Positions 41,492-50,012 of a stretch of 62,848 bases of DNA are shown piece by piece. The notes below the pieces were generated by a model. The model was not told the origin of the DNA and did no database searches. It saw nothing but the letters and a program-made list of their open reading frames with translations. Origin of the DNA: Actinomyces oris (lineage in GTDB: Bacteria; Actinomycetota; Actinomycetes; Actinomycetales; Actinomycetaceae). The first letter of the stretch is position 1. Every line of letters starts with the position of its first letter. Made by a program: the position numbers and the translations under genes. The DNA is taken from assembly GCF_001937445.1 (NCBI RefSeq), contig NZ_MSKS01000002.1, positions 1-62,848 of the forward strand. The letters are read 5' to 3'.

Positions 41492-41572
41492 GGTGCGTGG
41501 GCGCCTCCGGCCAGGCGTGACCGGCCCGCACCGAAGGCACCTTCATGACAGGGCCCTGTCCGTGCACGCGCA

Positions 41573-44509
41573 CTACAGGTCCCCGACCTTCTGGAGGCGC
41601 TGGAGGCTGAGCCAGCCCACCGGGATCGGGATCCAGAAGGTCACCAGGCGGTAGACGATCGCCGTGGACAGCGCCACCCCGTAGGGGACGCCGGCGGCGA
41701 CGAGCCCGGCGGTCAGGGCGAGCTCGACCGGCCCGATACCACCGGGGGAGGGCACGATCGAGCCCACCGTGTTGGAGGCCAGGTAGGTGATGGCCAGGAC
41801 CGCGAAGGGCACCGTGTAGCCGAAGGCCCACAGGCTCGCGCTGAAGGACAGGATGTAGGACAGGCTCAGCGTGAGCGCGCCGCCCACGCCCAGGGCCAGG
41901 CGCACCGGGTTGGACATGACCCACACGAGCCGCGGCCACACCTGGCGGTAGGTGGGCTCGATCTTGGTCCACGCCCAGGTGCGCGCCCTGGGGATGGTCA
42001 GGACCACCGCCGCCACCACGACGACGGCGCCCGCGGCGACCAGTACCCAGCCCGAGGGCAGGGTCAGCCCTGTGGACTGGCCGGTCATGGCCGCCAGCAC
42101 CACGAGCAGCACCACGGTGACGATGAACTGGACCACCTGGACCAGGGCCACCGTGGCCACGCCGACCGCGGTGGGCACCCCCTTGCGGTTGAGGAAGCGC
42201 AGGTTGATGGCCGCCCCGCCCACGCCGGCCGGGGCCACCAGTGAGACGACGGCGCTGGCCAGGTGCACCTCGGTGGAGCGCCACAGGGAGAGCCGCTCGG
42301 GACTGAAGGCCACCAGCGTCAGCCCCGCGCCCACGTAGGTCGCCACCGAGAAGACCAGGGCCGCCAGCATCCACCAGCCATTGGCCTGCGAGACGGCGGC
42401 GGAGACCTGCTGGAAGTCCAGCTGCGCCAGCAGCGTCCACACAGCCACCAGGGCCACCACGGCCATGAGGACGGTGCGTGTGGAGAAGCGGTTGAGGCGG
42501 GCCGGCTCGGCGTCGGCCGTGGGGGTGAGCGCCACGAGGGCGTCGCGCAGATCCTGGAGGACCTGCCGGCTCGCTCCGCGCCGCCCCATGACCTCGCGGG
42601 TCTGGCGCGGCAGCACCACCCGCTGGAGCATGGGGGCGATCGAGGCCAGCTGCGCGGTGGTCAGTGAGCGGGAGGCGGCGTCGATGGCCCGCTCAGCGCC
42701 CACGCTCAGGGCGGTCAGCGCCAGGGCCTGGGCCAGGTCCACCCGGCGGGAGAGCTCAGAGGAGATCGTCTCGCCCGAGGCCCAGTCCAGGAGCCATAGC
42801 CGCCCGGACTCGTCGACGACGACGCTCGAGGCGTCGATGCTCCCGTGCGCCAGCCCCGCGGCGTGAGCGCGCTGGAGCTGGCTCCACAGCTGGTCCAGGA
42901 CGTCGTCGTCGATCTCGGCCCCCAGGTCGCTGATGGACCGGGCGCCGACGACGTGGTCGGTCACCAGCAGCACGGACTCGGCGGCCTCGGCCATCCCCAG
43001 CAGGTCGGGGGTGCGCACGCGGGCGCGACGGGCCTCCATCGTCATGAGGGCGGCGTGCTCGGCGGCCGGGCGCAGGGACAGGTCGCGGGTGGGGGACAGG
43101 CCCCTGACGCGGATCTGGTCCCAGATGTTGGAGAGGAACCCGGCCACCTGCCGGTCGGCGTCGAGGAGGGTGACGTTGCGGCGCTCACCGGTCGAGTCCC
43201 ACACGGCGTACATGCGGTGGACCGAGGCCCGCGCCTGGGACAGGGCCTCGCTGGAGGCCTCGGCCAGGACGGCGGCCAGGTCGACATCGGTGGCAGGCTT
43301 GATCGTGTTCGCGCTCGACGGCGTCGAGTCGAGGAGGGAGGCGGCCTCTGTGCCCGATGACCCGGTGGTCGCGTCGGTGACCTGCTCGTCGGCGGGGGCG
43401 GAGGCGTCGTCGGTGGCGGGCTCGAGGCCCGCCGGCTCCTGCGCCGGCGAGCTCAGCGGGTTCTCGCGCACCTGCTCACGGACCTGTTCGGTGTAGCCCA
43501 GGGGGGCGTCGGTGGTGACGATCCAGGCGCGCGTCTCGGGGGCGCGGTCCATGCGGACCACGCGCACGGCGTCGATCCCGGCCCGGCGCAGGGCGCGTAC
43601 GAGCGTGACCCCGTGGGCGCGGCGGTCCTCCACACCGAAGACGTAACGCACCAGCAGGCCGACGACGCGGCCCAGCAACAGGGACAGCACCGCGCCCGGC
43701 AGGGTCAGGGCGCCGCGCAGGACCGCCATGCCCAGGACCACCCACAGGGCCGCCCAGCCCGAGCGCATCACGGTGGAGCTGTTGCGGTCGCCGGCGCCCG
43801 TGAGCAGGCCGGCCATGGAGGCGAAGACCGTGGAGACGCCCAGCTGGGCGGTGCCCGAGGCGGTGACCGTCAGCCCCATGACCAGGGCGGTGGGGCCCCA
43901 GGTCACGAGGCCGGTCATCGCGGCGACGGCGACCGCGTAGCCGGCGATCCCCGACAGGACGGCCTGGCCGCAGGAGCGCCAGGAGCGACGCAGGAGGCGG
44001 TCCAGCAGGACGGCCAGCGGCACGATGAAGGTGGCCAGGCCCTCAATGGTCTGCAGGGGGAAGACGAGGATGCGGCGCAGCACCACCGCCAGGGCGTTCT
44101 GGACGTCCTGGGTGACGCCGGTGGTGGTCTCGCGGGCGTAGATCGCCAGGACGAGGACGGCGAAGATGCCCAGGAACGTCAGCGCCAGGTCGAGCAGGTC
44201 CTCGGTGCGGCGCAGGCGGTGCGCGGTGGTGTCCACCAGGAGCGTCGTCGAGCAGGGGGCGGTGGGGCCGGAGGTCGGGGTGGGCTCGGCCATGGGGGTG
44301 ACCCCGATGACGGGGATGCCGACCGGCGAGGTGGAGGTCGACTCGGCTGAGTGCGCGGAGGGTGTGGAAGCCGCGGAGGCGGCCGACGGGGCGGCCGCAG
44401 ATGCTTGCTGGGCGACGGCGGTGGGGGACTCGCCGGGAGGGTCGGTGAGCGTCGAGGTGTGGTCGAGGTCGCCGGCCGGTGGGGGCGAACCTGGTGCCGC
44501 ATCTGTCAT
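41573..44509 (-). CDS. Fusion of membrane domain, kinase-like domain and YbhN/LPG-synthase-type flippase
   Basis: 978 aa. An Ala/Ser/Thr-rich N-terminus (about 1-90) is followed by about seven membrane segments (100-330). A cytoplasmic central region (about 340-680) has HGSIDASSVVVDESGRLW then LLDWASG, resembling the catalytic loop and metal-binding Asp of aminoglycoside-phosphotransferase/lipopolysaccharide-kinase folds. The C-terminal part (about 700-975) has eight segments of the lysylphosphatidylglycerol synthase TM (YbhN) family, with GVGGAAINLRFLNRKG and IVPSPGGIGPVELALTAGLV. It may couple modification and flipping of a lipid; activity of the kinase-like part is unproven, as a canonical Lys was not identified. 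The start is the ATG at 44509. Confidence 0.82.
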   Translation of the reverse strand: MTDAAPGSPPPAGDLDHTSTLTDPPGESPTAVAQQASAAAPSAASAASTPSAHSAESTSTSPVGIPVIGVTPMAEPTPTSGPTAPCSTTLLVDTTAHRLRRTEDLLDLALTFLGIFAVLVLAIYARETTTGVTQDVQNALAVVLRRILVFPLQTIEGLATFIVPLAVLLDRLLRRSWRSCGQAVLSGIAGYAVAVAAMTGLVTWGPTALVMGLTVTASGTAQLGVSTVFASMAGLLTGAGDRNSSTVMRSGWAALWVVLGMAVLRGALTLPGAVLSLLLGRVVGLLVRYVFGVEDRRAHGVTLVRALRRAGIDAVRVVRMDRAPETRAWIVTTDAPLGYTEQVREQVRENPLSSPAQEPAGLEPATDDASAPADEQVTDATTGSSGTEAASLLDSTPSSANTIKPATDVDLAAVLAEASSEALSQARASVHRMYAVWDSTGERRNVTLLDADRQVAGFLSNIWDQIRVRGLSPTRDLSLRPAAEHAALMTMEARRARVRTPDLLGMAEAAESVLLVTDHVVGARSISDLGAEIDDDVLDQLWSQLQRAHAAGLAHGSIDASSVVVDESGRLWLLDWASGETISSELSRRVDLAQALALTALSVGAERAIDAASRSLTTAQLASIAPMLQRVVLPRQTREVMGRRGASRQVLQDLRDALVALTPTADAEPARLNRFSTRTVLMAVVALVAVWTLLAQLDFQQVSAAVSQANGWWMLAALVFSVATYVGAGLTLVAFSPERLSLWRSTEVHLASAVVSLVAPAGVGGAAINLRFLNRKGVPTAVGVATVALVQVVQFIVTVVLLVVLAAMTGQSTGLTLPSGWVLVAAGAVVVVAAVVLTIPRARTWAWTKIEPTYRQVWPRLVWVMSNPVRLALGVGGALTLSLSYILSFSASLWAFGYTVPFAVLAITYLASNTVGSIVPSPGGIGPVELALTAGLVAAGVPYGVALSTAIVYRLVTFWIPIPVGWLSLQRLQKVGDL

Positions 44510-44591
44510 GACGCCGATTCTAGGGGGAGAGCCTGAGCGGACCCTCCTACGCCGGAAGGAATCGCGCGCCGAAGGTAGCCCATTCAAAGTA

Positions 44592-44645
44592 GTTTGCAAC
44601 GCAAACTAGATAGCGCTATCCTGATGCTGGTTTGAAACGCAAACC
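44592..44645. promoter_or_regulatory. Twin GTTTG-N5-CAAAC operators
   Basis: GTTTGCAACGCAAAC (44592-44606) and GTTTGAAACGCAAAC (44630-44644) flank the palindrome GATAGCGCTATC (44609-44620). They sit 24-76 bases upstream of the membrane-protein/regulator operon and are probably bound by its winged-helix regulator. Confidence 0.6.
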
Positions 44646-44667
44646 TTCGTTGACGAGGAGGTTCACC

Positions 44668-45321
44668 ATGAGTGCGGTCACTGGTGATCAGAAGGTTCCG
44701 GCGGGGGCCGATGAGGCCCTCGCCGTCGTTGAGGCCCAGCGGAGCGCCTTTCTCAAGCGGCACAGGATCGAGGCGACCCCGCTCCTGATCGCCTGGGGGC
44801 TGGCCTGGCTGATCGGCTACGCCGCCCTGGCCCTCTACCGCAGGGCGGACTACAGCCTGCCGATCGCGCCGTACCTGTTCTTCTACGGCTGCCTCGCGGC
44901 GGCCCTGCTGTTCACCTTCGCCTATATCGTCCCCAAGGCGCGCGGCATCCGCGGCCGGAGCAACCGCGAGGGCGCCTACTACAGTCTCGCCTGGTTCCTC
45001 GGGATGCCACTGGGCGCCATCATCCTCGGCCGGGTCAATGCCTTCCTGGCCACCCTCAACACGAGTGAAGCCAACGAGGTTGCCGGCGTCGTGTCCAACG
45101 CCGTGCCCTGCCTCGTCGTCGGCGTCATCTTCCTCATGAGCGCCGCACTGTGGAATGAGGCGGTCATGGGGGTTCTGGGCGGCTGGATCCTCCTGGTCAC
45201 CCTGGTGGTCACGATTGTCGGGATGCCCTGGGCCTGGTGGATCATGTCCGTGGCCGGTGGGGGCGGCATGCTGGCGGCCGCTGTCGTCGCTGCTGCCGCA
45301 GGATCGAAGCGAGGTGCGTGA
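44668..45321 (+). CDS. Five- to six-segment membrane protein paired with a regulator
   Basis: 217 aa. A cytoplasmic N-terminus of about 40 residues (AVVEAQRSAFLKRHRIEATP) precedes five or six hydrophobic segments. It resembles unnamed actinobacterial membrane proteins always followed by a small winged-helix gene; the function is unknown. The ATG at 44668 follows GAGGAGG by 7 bases. The 1-bp gap to the next gene points to an operon. Twin GTTTG palindromes upstream suggest tight control. Confidence 0.75.
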   Translation: MSAVTGDQKVPAGADEALAVVEAQRSAFLKRHRIEATPLLIAWGLAWLIGYAALALYRRADYSLPIAPYLFFYGCLAAALLFTFAYIVPKARGIRGRSNREGAYYSLAWFLGMPLGAIILGRVNAFLATLNTSEANEVAGVVSNAVPCLVVGVIFLMSAALWNEAVMGVLGGWILLVTLVVTIVGMPWAWWIMSVAGGGGMLAAAVVAAAAGSKRGA

Positions 45322-45322
45322 C

Positions 45323-45736
45323 ATGACCGGAGGGGTGCGGGCGCGGCGGCCTGAGGGGTCGGAGGATGCCGGTGGGGCGGAGGAGTCGGCGGAGCCGGCC
45401 GGTGTGGGTGCTGGCGCTGGAGTCTCCGCTGCCGCGACGGCCTCCGCCGTCGATATTGACCCCGTCATTCACGCCCAGGCCCGCCTGCGGATCATGGCGA
45501 CCCTGGCTGCCGTGCCTGTTGGCGACGAGCTGCACTTCCCGCGGTTGCGCGAGCTGCTGGATATGACGGCCGGCAACCTGTCCACGCACCTGTCCAAGCT
45601 GGAGGGGGCGGGCTATGTGCAGCAGAACAAGACCTACTCCGGGCGCAGTCCCGCCACGTACCTGGCGCTGACCCCCGAGGGGCGGGTCGCTTTCGAGCGG
45701 TACGTGCGCAACCTGCGTGCCCTGCTCGACGCCTGA
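45323..45736 (+). CDS. Winged-helix transcriptional regulator
   Basis: 137 aa. A Gly/Ala/Glu-rich N-terminus (about 40 residues) precedes a MarR/ArsR-like winged helix: RLRIMATLAAVP, FPRLRELLDMTAGNLSTHLS as the recognition helix and a wing with KTYSGRSPATYLALTPEGR. Such small regulators usually repress the membrane protein encoded beside them. The last 44 bp of the gene, up to the stop, are repeated at 49764-49807, bounding the AT-rich island downstream. Confidence 0.85.
   Translation: MTGGVRARRPEGSEDAGGAEESAEPAGVGAGAGVSAAATASAVDIDPVIHAQARLRIMATLAAVPVGDELHFPRLRELLDMTAGNLSTHLSKLEGAGYVQQNKTYSGRSPATYLALTPEGRVAFERYVRNLRALLDA
45692..45735. repeat. 44-bp direct repeat, left copy
   Basis: The 3' end of the winged-helix regulator gene (starts TTCGAGCGGTACGTGCGCAA). 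It is repeated with one mismatch, same orientation, at 49764-49807, 4.07 kb away. Confidence 0.9.
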
Positions 45737-45773
45737 GGTCGAGTGGCCGGAGTTCGGCCGAGGGTACCGGTGG

Positions 45774-46721
45774 TCACTCGGCCGACGTCGCATCGCCCCC
45801 GTTACCAGCCGAGTTGGGAGGTTCTGCAGCTGGCCGTGATGCTGGAGGTCTCGACGGACGCTGCCGGAGCGGGGGTGGTGAGGGGGCCGGTTGATTCGCG
45901 GACTGGGTGCGTTCCCTGGCGAGACCTGCTTCCACCTCATTCAATGAGGCGTACATCAGTTCCCGGACCCGTTCCAGGCCGTGCTGCTGAGTGAGTTCGT
46001 CACGAAGTTCAGGATGATCGCGGTAGAACACCAAGAGCTTGTGTAGCTGTTCGCAGCCGAAAGGTATGCCACCTATTGAGAAGTAGATCGTCTCGCTACT
46101 CGTTGCCAGGGTGACACGAGGGACTCCTCTTATTGTTCCGTATGTCTGAAACGTAGGCGATGAGTCCCAGGAGGCGAATGTACGGCGAAGCCCTGCTGTC
46201 CGCAGATGAATGCCGTGAGGAGATGCCTCGAAGACGGGAGATCCGGGGCGATACAGGGGAGTGGACGCCCATGCGAATGCACAAAAGGCGGTCGTCAGGA
46301 GCGAGAGCCAGAAGGCCTTGGTGTCACCTGGTTCATTGAGGCCAGAGAGTACTGCAAGACACAGAGAAAGCAGTGATGACAGCGTCATCATTGAGTTCAC
46401 GAGAATCTCGCCGGTCTCGCACAGCCAAGGCGGGACGAATGCGATGCGAGTTCCATCGCAGTGCCAACGGTGTTCTGCCTGGTGGATTTGAGCGTAGATG
46501 ATGTATCTGTGGAGCCCGTAAGCGATGCTGGAGCAGCCCATGAGCAGCATCCACGCAACGAACGCAGTGGATGAGTGATAGGTGAAGGACAGGAGTACCA
46601 GTCCGACCCCAGCTATCAGCATGATGAATGCCTCCAGGCCCCTCAACTGGTCTGCGCGTCCATAATTCTGTGCTGCGGACTTGCCTCCGCCCACGGGGGA
46701 GAGCTTCTGAAACACAGTCAT
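45774..46721 (-). CDS. Four-segment membrane protein, island paralogue 1
   Basis: 315 aa. Two pairs of hydrophobic segments (about residues 28-75 and 108-160), then a soluble PH-like domain (about 165-255) with GIHLRTAGLRRTFASWDS and SIGGIPFGCEQLHKLLVFY, and a Pro/Arg-rich tail. I do not recognise a named family. It is paralogous to the next gene (46794-47588), with the shared pattern G-x-R-x-LM near the end (HGLERVRELM against QGLVHVRSLM). It lies next to an LXG-like secreted protein gene, so a role in immunity or secretion is possible. Its base composition is nearer to the host than that of its neighbour. Confidence 0.65.
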   Translation of the reverse strand: MTVFQKLSPVGGGKSAAQNYGRADQLRGLEAFIMLIAGVGLVLLSFTYHSSTAFVAWMLLMGCSSIAYGLHRYIIYAQIHQAEHRWHCDGTRIAFVPPWLCETGEILVNSMMTLSSLLSLCLAVLSGLNEPGDTKAFWLSLLTTAFCAFAWASTPLYRPGSPVFEASPHGIHLRTAGLRRTFASWDSSPTFQTYGTIRGVPRVTLATSSETIYFSIGGIPFGCEQLHKLLVFYRDHPELRDELTQQHGLERVRELMYASLNEVEAGLARERTQSANQPAPSPPPLRQRPSRPPASRPAAEPPNSAGNGGDATSAE

Positions 46722-46793
46722 ACAAACACGCTTCCTGCTGAGGTGAGGTGATGGCCTGTCGGGCGGCAGTTCAAGTCGATAGAACGTCGAAGT

Positions 46794-47588
46794 TCACTGG
46801 CTATGAAGGTCCTTGGCTATTTCAGAGACTGGAAAATCCATCAGGCTTCGTACGTGTACAAGGCCTTGCGGCGTACCGATACTTCGACGCGCATCAGCGT
46901 AACCTGAGTAAAACTCAAGAACTCTTTGAAACTGGACGTACCCCAGGGGGAGCGTGAACATCGGAAAATAGTAAAATGAGTCGGTTCTGGTCTCTATGAG
47001 AGCAACGGGCGTGCCGTTATGTCTCACGCAGCCCAAAACTCTCGGCTGTGCCGCCCAAGGGATCATGGTTCGATAGCGCCCAGCGGGCCATAGGTGAACT
47101 CCGATCGAGTCGATAACGATTTCAGGCTTCGTCCATTTCCCAAATGGAAATGAAAGCAGGCTAACTAATGATAAGATCAGTAAGATCCCGACCATCATCG
47201 CGATTCTTAACTGTGTCCGGCTTGAGTATGGTGTTCCACCAAAATACGTCAGCCAGGCCGCAGTGACTAGGGTAAGTACCAGAATGATTATCGTCAGAAT
47301 GCTCCACAAGTGGAAGAACCAGCATGGACCGAACTCAATGCAGTCTGGTCTAGCATTCCATTTTTTGTAAGAGTGCTGAGCGAACTTGAACTGCATATTT
47401 CGATTGATGGCATACGAAGTGAGGGACAAGCCGATCCCTAGGTATAGAATCTCCATAGGAGCGGGGATCAACTTGATAAACAGAATGGCTGCACCGAAGC
47501 ACATAATAGCCGGTAGGCTAAAAAAGTAGGATTCATGCAGGCGGCTTAAGTCGGTACGATCGCACGAATGAACCTTATTCACGCACAC
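46794..47588 (-). CDS. Four-segment membrane protein, island paralogue 2
   Basis: 264 aa from the GTG at 47588 (a GTG two codons later is also possible). Four hydrophobic segments as two pairs (about residues 24-62 and 93-146), then a PH-like domain with GVHLWPAGRYRTMIPWA and FTLPLGYVQFQRVLEFY, aligning with the gene at 45774-46721. It is clearly AT-richer than flanking chromosome, with many A/T-ending codons. It follows the LXG-like gene by 33 bases on the same strand, the usual place for an immunity gene; that role is inference. Confidence 0.68.
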   Translation of the reverse strand: MCVNKVHSCDRTDLSRLHESYFFSLPAIMCFGAAILFIKLIPAPMEILYLGIGLSLTSYAINRNMQFKFAQHSYKKWNARPDCIEFGPCWFFHLWSILTIIILVLTLVTAAWLTYFGGTPYSSRTQLRIAMMVGILLILSLVSLLSFPFGKWTKPEIVIDSIGVHLWPAGRYRTMIPWAAQPRVLGCVRHNGTPVALIETRTDSFYYFPMFTLPLGYVQFQRVLEFYSGYADARRSIGTPQGLVHVRSLMDFPVSEIAKDLHSQ

Positions 47589-47621
47589 CCTTTTCTGCTG
47601 AGGGAGCTTCCTTCAATGGAT

Positions 47622-48848
47622 TCAGCCAACGACAGACTTCCAGCCGTGAGATAATTTTCTGCTTGCCCAATCCCAGCCGTCGTGAACCTCGTTCTTGATA
47701 TCCTCCCACTCCTCCAAGTTGAGCTCTCCTTGTTCTTCAATGAAGTGATCGATCTTCCCTCGAATGTTTTGAGGAACAGCATACTCGTACGCATATCCCA
47801 CCCCAGTCACGACAACGGTGCCAACGGCAACCGCGGTAGCGGCAACGGCGAAAGCTGAGGCTTCGGGAGCAAGAGCAGCAGCTGCCACAACAACTACTGC
47901 ATCAGTTGCGAACGAGGTGGCTGTGGTGATGGCAACCTTACTTGGAGATTGTCCATTACCAAGGTCGTAAGCTGCAGTTGCAAGAGTCAGTGATGGCCCT
48001 GCAAGTTTCTTCATGAGGCCACCGACGTGCTCGAGACCATCCGCGGTGTTACTGAGAGCTTTTGGCTTTCCTCTTCCCATGTTTCTAGCAACTGCTTTGT
48101 CGCTTGGAGGTTTGCTTTTCGTTTTCACGGCTTTATTGTCTGATCTTTTGGCTGCGAGCTCCTTGGCCAATATACCCGCCTGGCCTCTAAGTGCATCTCC
48201 AGCTTTTTTGTATTGGTTTTCCAGGACTAGTTCTCCGCCCTTTACCGACGCTCCGAGCACGAAGTCTCTGAGCGCCCCCATTGCGGTGTCGTTTAATGCG
48301 TCGGTCTTTGCTTTGATGAGATTGTCGGTGATCCAATCATTGAGTTTTTTGAATGTCGCCTCTACGCGACCTCTTATCATTTCAAAGTCTCTTACCTTTG
48401 CGGTGTATTCTCCATAAGAATCGTCCGCTTTGTACCAGTCATTTTTTTGCTGCGAGGTCCCATTCTTTGGAAATTCTCCGGGGGGTGAAACTGTCGCTGG
48501 GTACTCAATAATGTTTCCTTTCACTGTCAGATTGGATTGCCTGGCGGTTTCCAGGTGCTGTTTCATGTCGTCTTTTCGGTATGAGAGTTGATCGGCAAAG
48601 GATCGAAACACAACAGCTGCGGCCTTAGCGCGGGTATAAATATCGTTTCCCGCGTCTCGTAGAGAACTTGCGTATGCGCCAACAGCGAGGGCGGTTTCGC
48701 CGCCCATCCCGGAAGTTACTGCGTTTCGGTTAAGCATGCCGCTTCCGTCACTTGCATCATCGTGTATATTTTCCAAATAGCGAGCAGCGTTGTCGACAGA
48801 TGATACGCTTCCGGGAATCGTGACATCGATATTTCCATTGTCGCTCAT
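47622..48848 (-). CDS. LXG-like type VII-secreted protein (island)
   Basis: 408 aa. A helical N-terminal half (about 1-200) resembles LXG/WXG100-type secretion domains: SVSSVDNAARYLENI then AYASSLRDAGNDIYTRAK. A Lys-rich linker (230-275) follows. The C-terminal part has an Ala/Val hydrophobic stretch (about 315-355, AAAALAPEASAFAVAATAVA) and a short acidic end. No known toxin catalytic motif is seen; the hydrophobic region could be membrane-active. The architecture matches the interrupted gene at 60723-61925, including LTVKGNIIEYP against LTVEGEKVMEP. Starts with an ATGA overlap after its small helical partner. AT-rich, probably acquired. Confidence 0.7.
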   Translation of the reverse strand: MSDNGNIDVTIPGSVSSVDNAARYLENIHDDASDGSGMLNRNAVTSGMGGETALAVGAYASSLRDAGNDIYTRAKAAAVVFRSFADQLSYRKDDMKQHLETARQSNLTVKGNIIEYPATVSPPGEFPKNGTSQQKNDWYKADDSYGEYTAKVRDFEMIRGRVEATFKKLNDWITDNLIKAKTDALNDTAMGALRDFVLGASVKGGELVLENQYKKAGDALRGQAGILAKELAAKRSDNKAVKTKSKPPSDKAVARNMGRGKPKALSNTADGLEHVGGLMKKLAGPSLTLATAAYDLGNGQSPSKVAITTATSFATDAVVVVAAAALAPEASAFAVAATAVAVGTVVVTGVGYAYEYAVPQNIRGKIDHFIEEQGELNLEEWEDIKNEVHDGWDWASRKLSHGWKSVVG

Positions 48849-49141
48849 GACGTTACCTTCTTGTCCATTTCTCGGAATGTTTGGGCGACACTTTCGTCAA
48901 CCCCTTTAATTTTATCTATCGCCCCTGCCATTTTGTCTCCGCCAAGTTTTGATGCAAGTGCAACATATCCGGCGTCTTGTGCTATCTTAATTATTGATTC
49001 AACGATATAGTCTGTGCCGTCGCCGCCGTCAACACTTTCCGGCATAGTGTCTTTATTCTCTTCAAAATCACTTTGAGCGCTGTAGAAGTTCTTTTTGACG
49101 ACTTCCGCGTCGTCGTAGCTCATTTTAAGTGTTTTAGCCAT
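48845..49141 (-). CDS. Small helical WXG100/Lap-like partner protein
   Basis: 98 aa, all alpha-helical and acidic, no WXG. Starts MAKTLKMSYDDAEVV and ends VDESVAQTFREMDKK. The protein encoded at 60408-60683 starts MASTLKWDAESA and ends DASIRQTDKDSA, so the two are paralogues. Each precedes an LXG-like gene, like the small targeting factors of LXG effectors in other Gram-positive bacteria. The ATG at 49141 follows GGAAAGGAG by 6 bases. Overlaps the LXG-like gene by 4 bp. Confidence 0.7.
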   Translation of the reverse strand: MAKTLKMSYDDAEVVKKNFYSAQSDFEENKDTMPESVDGGDGTDYIVESIIKIAQDAGYVALASKLGGDKMAGAIDKIKGVDESVAQTFREMDKKVTS

Positions 49142-49143
49142 TA

Positions 49144-49518
49144 CTATCTCCTTTCCTCTTGGCGCCAAAGCTCTTGGGGTATGCGCTGGTCCAGCATGAT
49201 GACGTCGAAGGGCTGTTTCTCAGCGAGGTCTTTGAGGTTCTCCGTGAGGAACAGCGCCCAGGGCTGGTGGGGTCCCATGCACTTCACCAGGCGGTCGACG
49301 GCGGTGTATGCCAGCAGGGCCATTCGACCGTCTCTCAAGCGCCGCAGCTCGATCTCCGTGCCCTGCGCGTTGGGTACTCCAGTGGCGGGCAGGTACAGTG
49401 CGGGAGGCACGAAGGGGTGGTCGGGGTCAGGGCCGAGGGAGTCCTCGTCACCCAGGGGCGGAGCAGTCTCAGTCTGCTCTGGAGGGGTCAGCAGCATGAA
49501 GTCGCGAGCGGATCTCAT
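49144..49518 (-). CDS. SAV_915/SseB-like protein
   Basis: 124 aa. Pattern of the SAV_915 family: VPPALYLPATGVPNAQG, ELRRLRDGRMALLAYTAVDRL, then CMGPHQPWALF and DVIMLDQRIP. These proteins are frequent next to type VII secretion genes in actinobacteria; the function is unknown. It starts the island operon: 2 bases separate it from the small helical gene, whose ribosome site lies at its end. GC-rich, in contrast to the AT-rich genes that follow. An ATG seven codons in is an alternative start. Confidence 0.7.
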   Translation of the reverse strand: MRSARDFMLLTPPEQTETAPPLGDEDSLGPDPDHPFVPPALYLPATGVPNAQGTEIELRRLRDGRMALLAYTAVDRLVKCMGPHQPWALFLTENLKDLAEKQPFDVIMLDQRIPQELWRQEERR

Positions 49519-49763
49519 GTCTCGACGCTATCGAGACACCGCGTCTCTCGCAGCGATTCTTACCGAGTAGATGGTGAGGCCGGTCACTGTGTTGGTGTAG
49601 CCGATGCTGTGGTCGCCAGCCCTGCCGAGCTTACGTGTGCGTCGGGCAGTTGGGTCTGTGGTGCCTGCTTGCCGGCGTCGTCGCCATTGAGGGGCAAGGC
49701 TGCGTCGCCTCCCGGTTCACCTCCCGGAACTCCGGAACCACCGGCATGTCCTGCCGAAAGGCC

Positions 49764-49807
49764 TTCGAGCGGTGCGTGCGCAACCTGCGTGCCCTGCTCG
49801 ACGCCTG
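49764..49807. repeat. 44-bp direct repeat, right copy
   Basis: Matches 45692-45735 at 43 of 44 positions, same orientation. Here it is detached from any regulator gene, so it looks like the trace of duplication or integration at the gene's 3' end. Confidence 0.9.
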
Positions 49808-49841
49808 GTTCCCGAAGGGTGGGGCTTGATGGGGGTGGTAT

Positions 49842-49855
49842 TAACCGAGCGGTTA
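49842..49855. promoter_or_regulatory. TetR-type palindrome
   Basis: TAACCGAGCGGTTA is a perfect 6-2-6 palindrome about 160 bases upstream of the esterase pseudogene, in the form favoured by many actinobacterial TetR regulators. No TetR gene is adjacent. Confidence 0.4.
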
Positions 49856-50012
49856 GCGTATGGTGTGAAGCAAGTCTCATAGGTGGGCGCCGATGGGGGT
49901 ACCGTCGTGAGGCCCCGTCGCAAGGGGCGACCGGTGTCCGTCGGTCGGCCGGACCCCGGGGCGGTAGGTCCGCCCCGCCACTGCCGTCATCGTCGACCAC
50001 CAAGGACACGCC

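Larger units (their letters stand above)
41002..41572. other. Intergenic region with terminator, inverted repeat and gene remnant
   Basis: 571 bases between the lipoprotein gene and the kinase/flippase fusion. It contains the terminator at 41020-41054, the CGCGCGTTCG/CGAACGCGCG pair at 41069-41119, and the response-regulator remnant at 41381-41491. Bases 41130-41380 show nothing recognisable. Confidence 0.5.
49519..50012. other. Intergenic region with island boundary
   Basis: 494 bases. It contains the right copy of the 44-bp repeat (49764-49807) and a TetR-type palindrome, TAACCGAGCGGTTA (49842-49855). On the minus strand, an Ala/Thr/Pro-rich frame ends at 49584; it may be the tail of a lost gene, but this is weak. 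Confidence 0.45.

Noticed and set aside
45774-49518. Prophage or integrative element with its own integrase
   Set aside because: No integrase, transposase, relaxase or phage structural gene is present between the 44-bp repeats.
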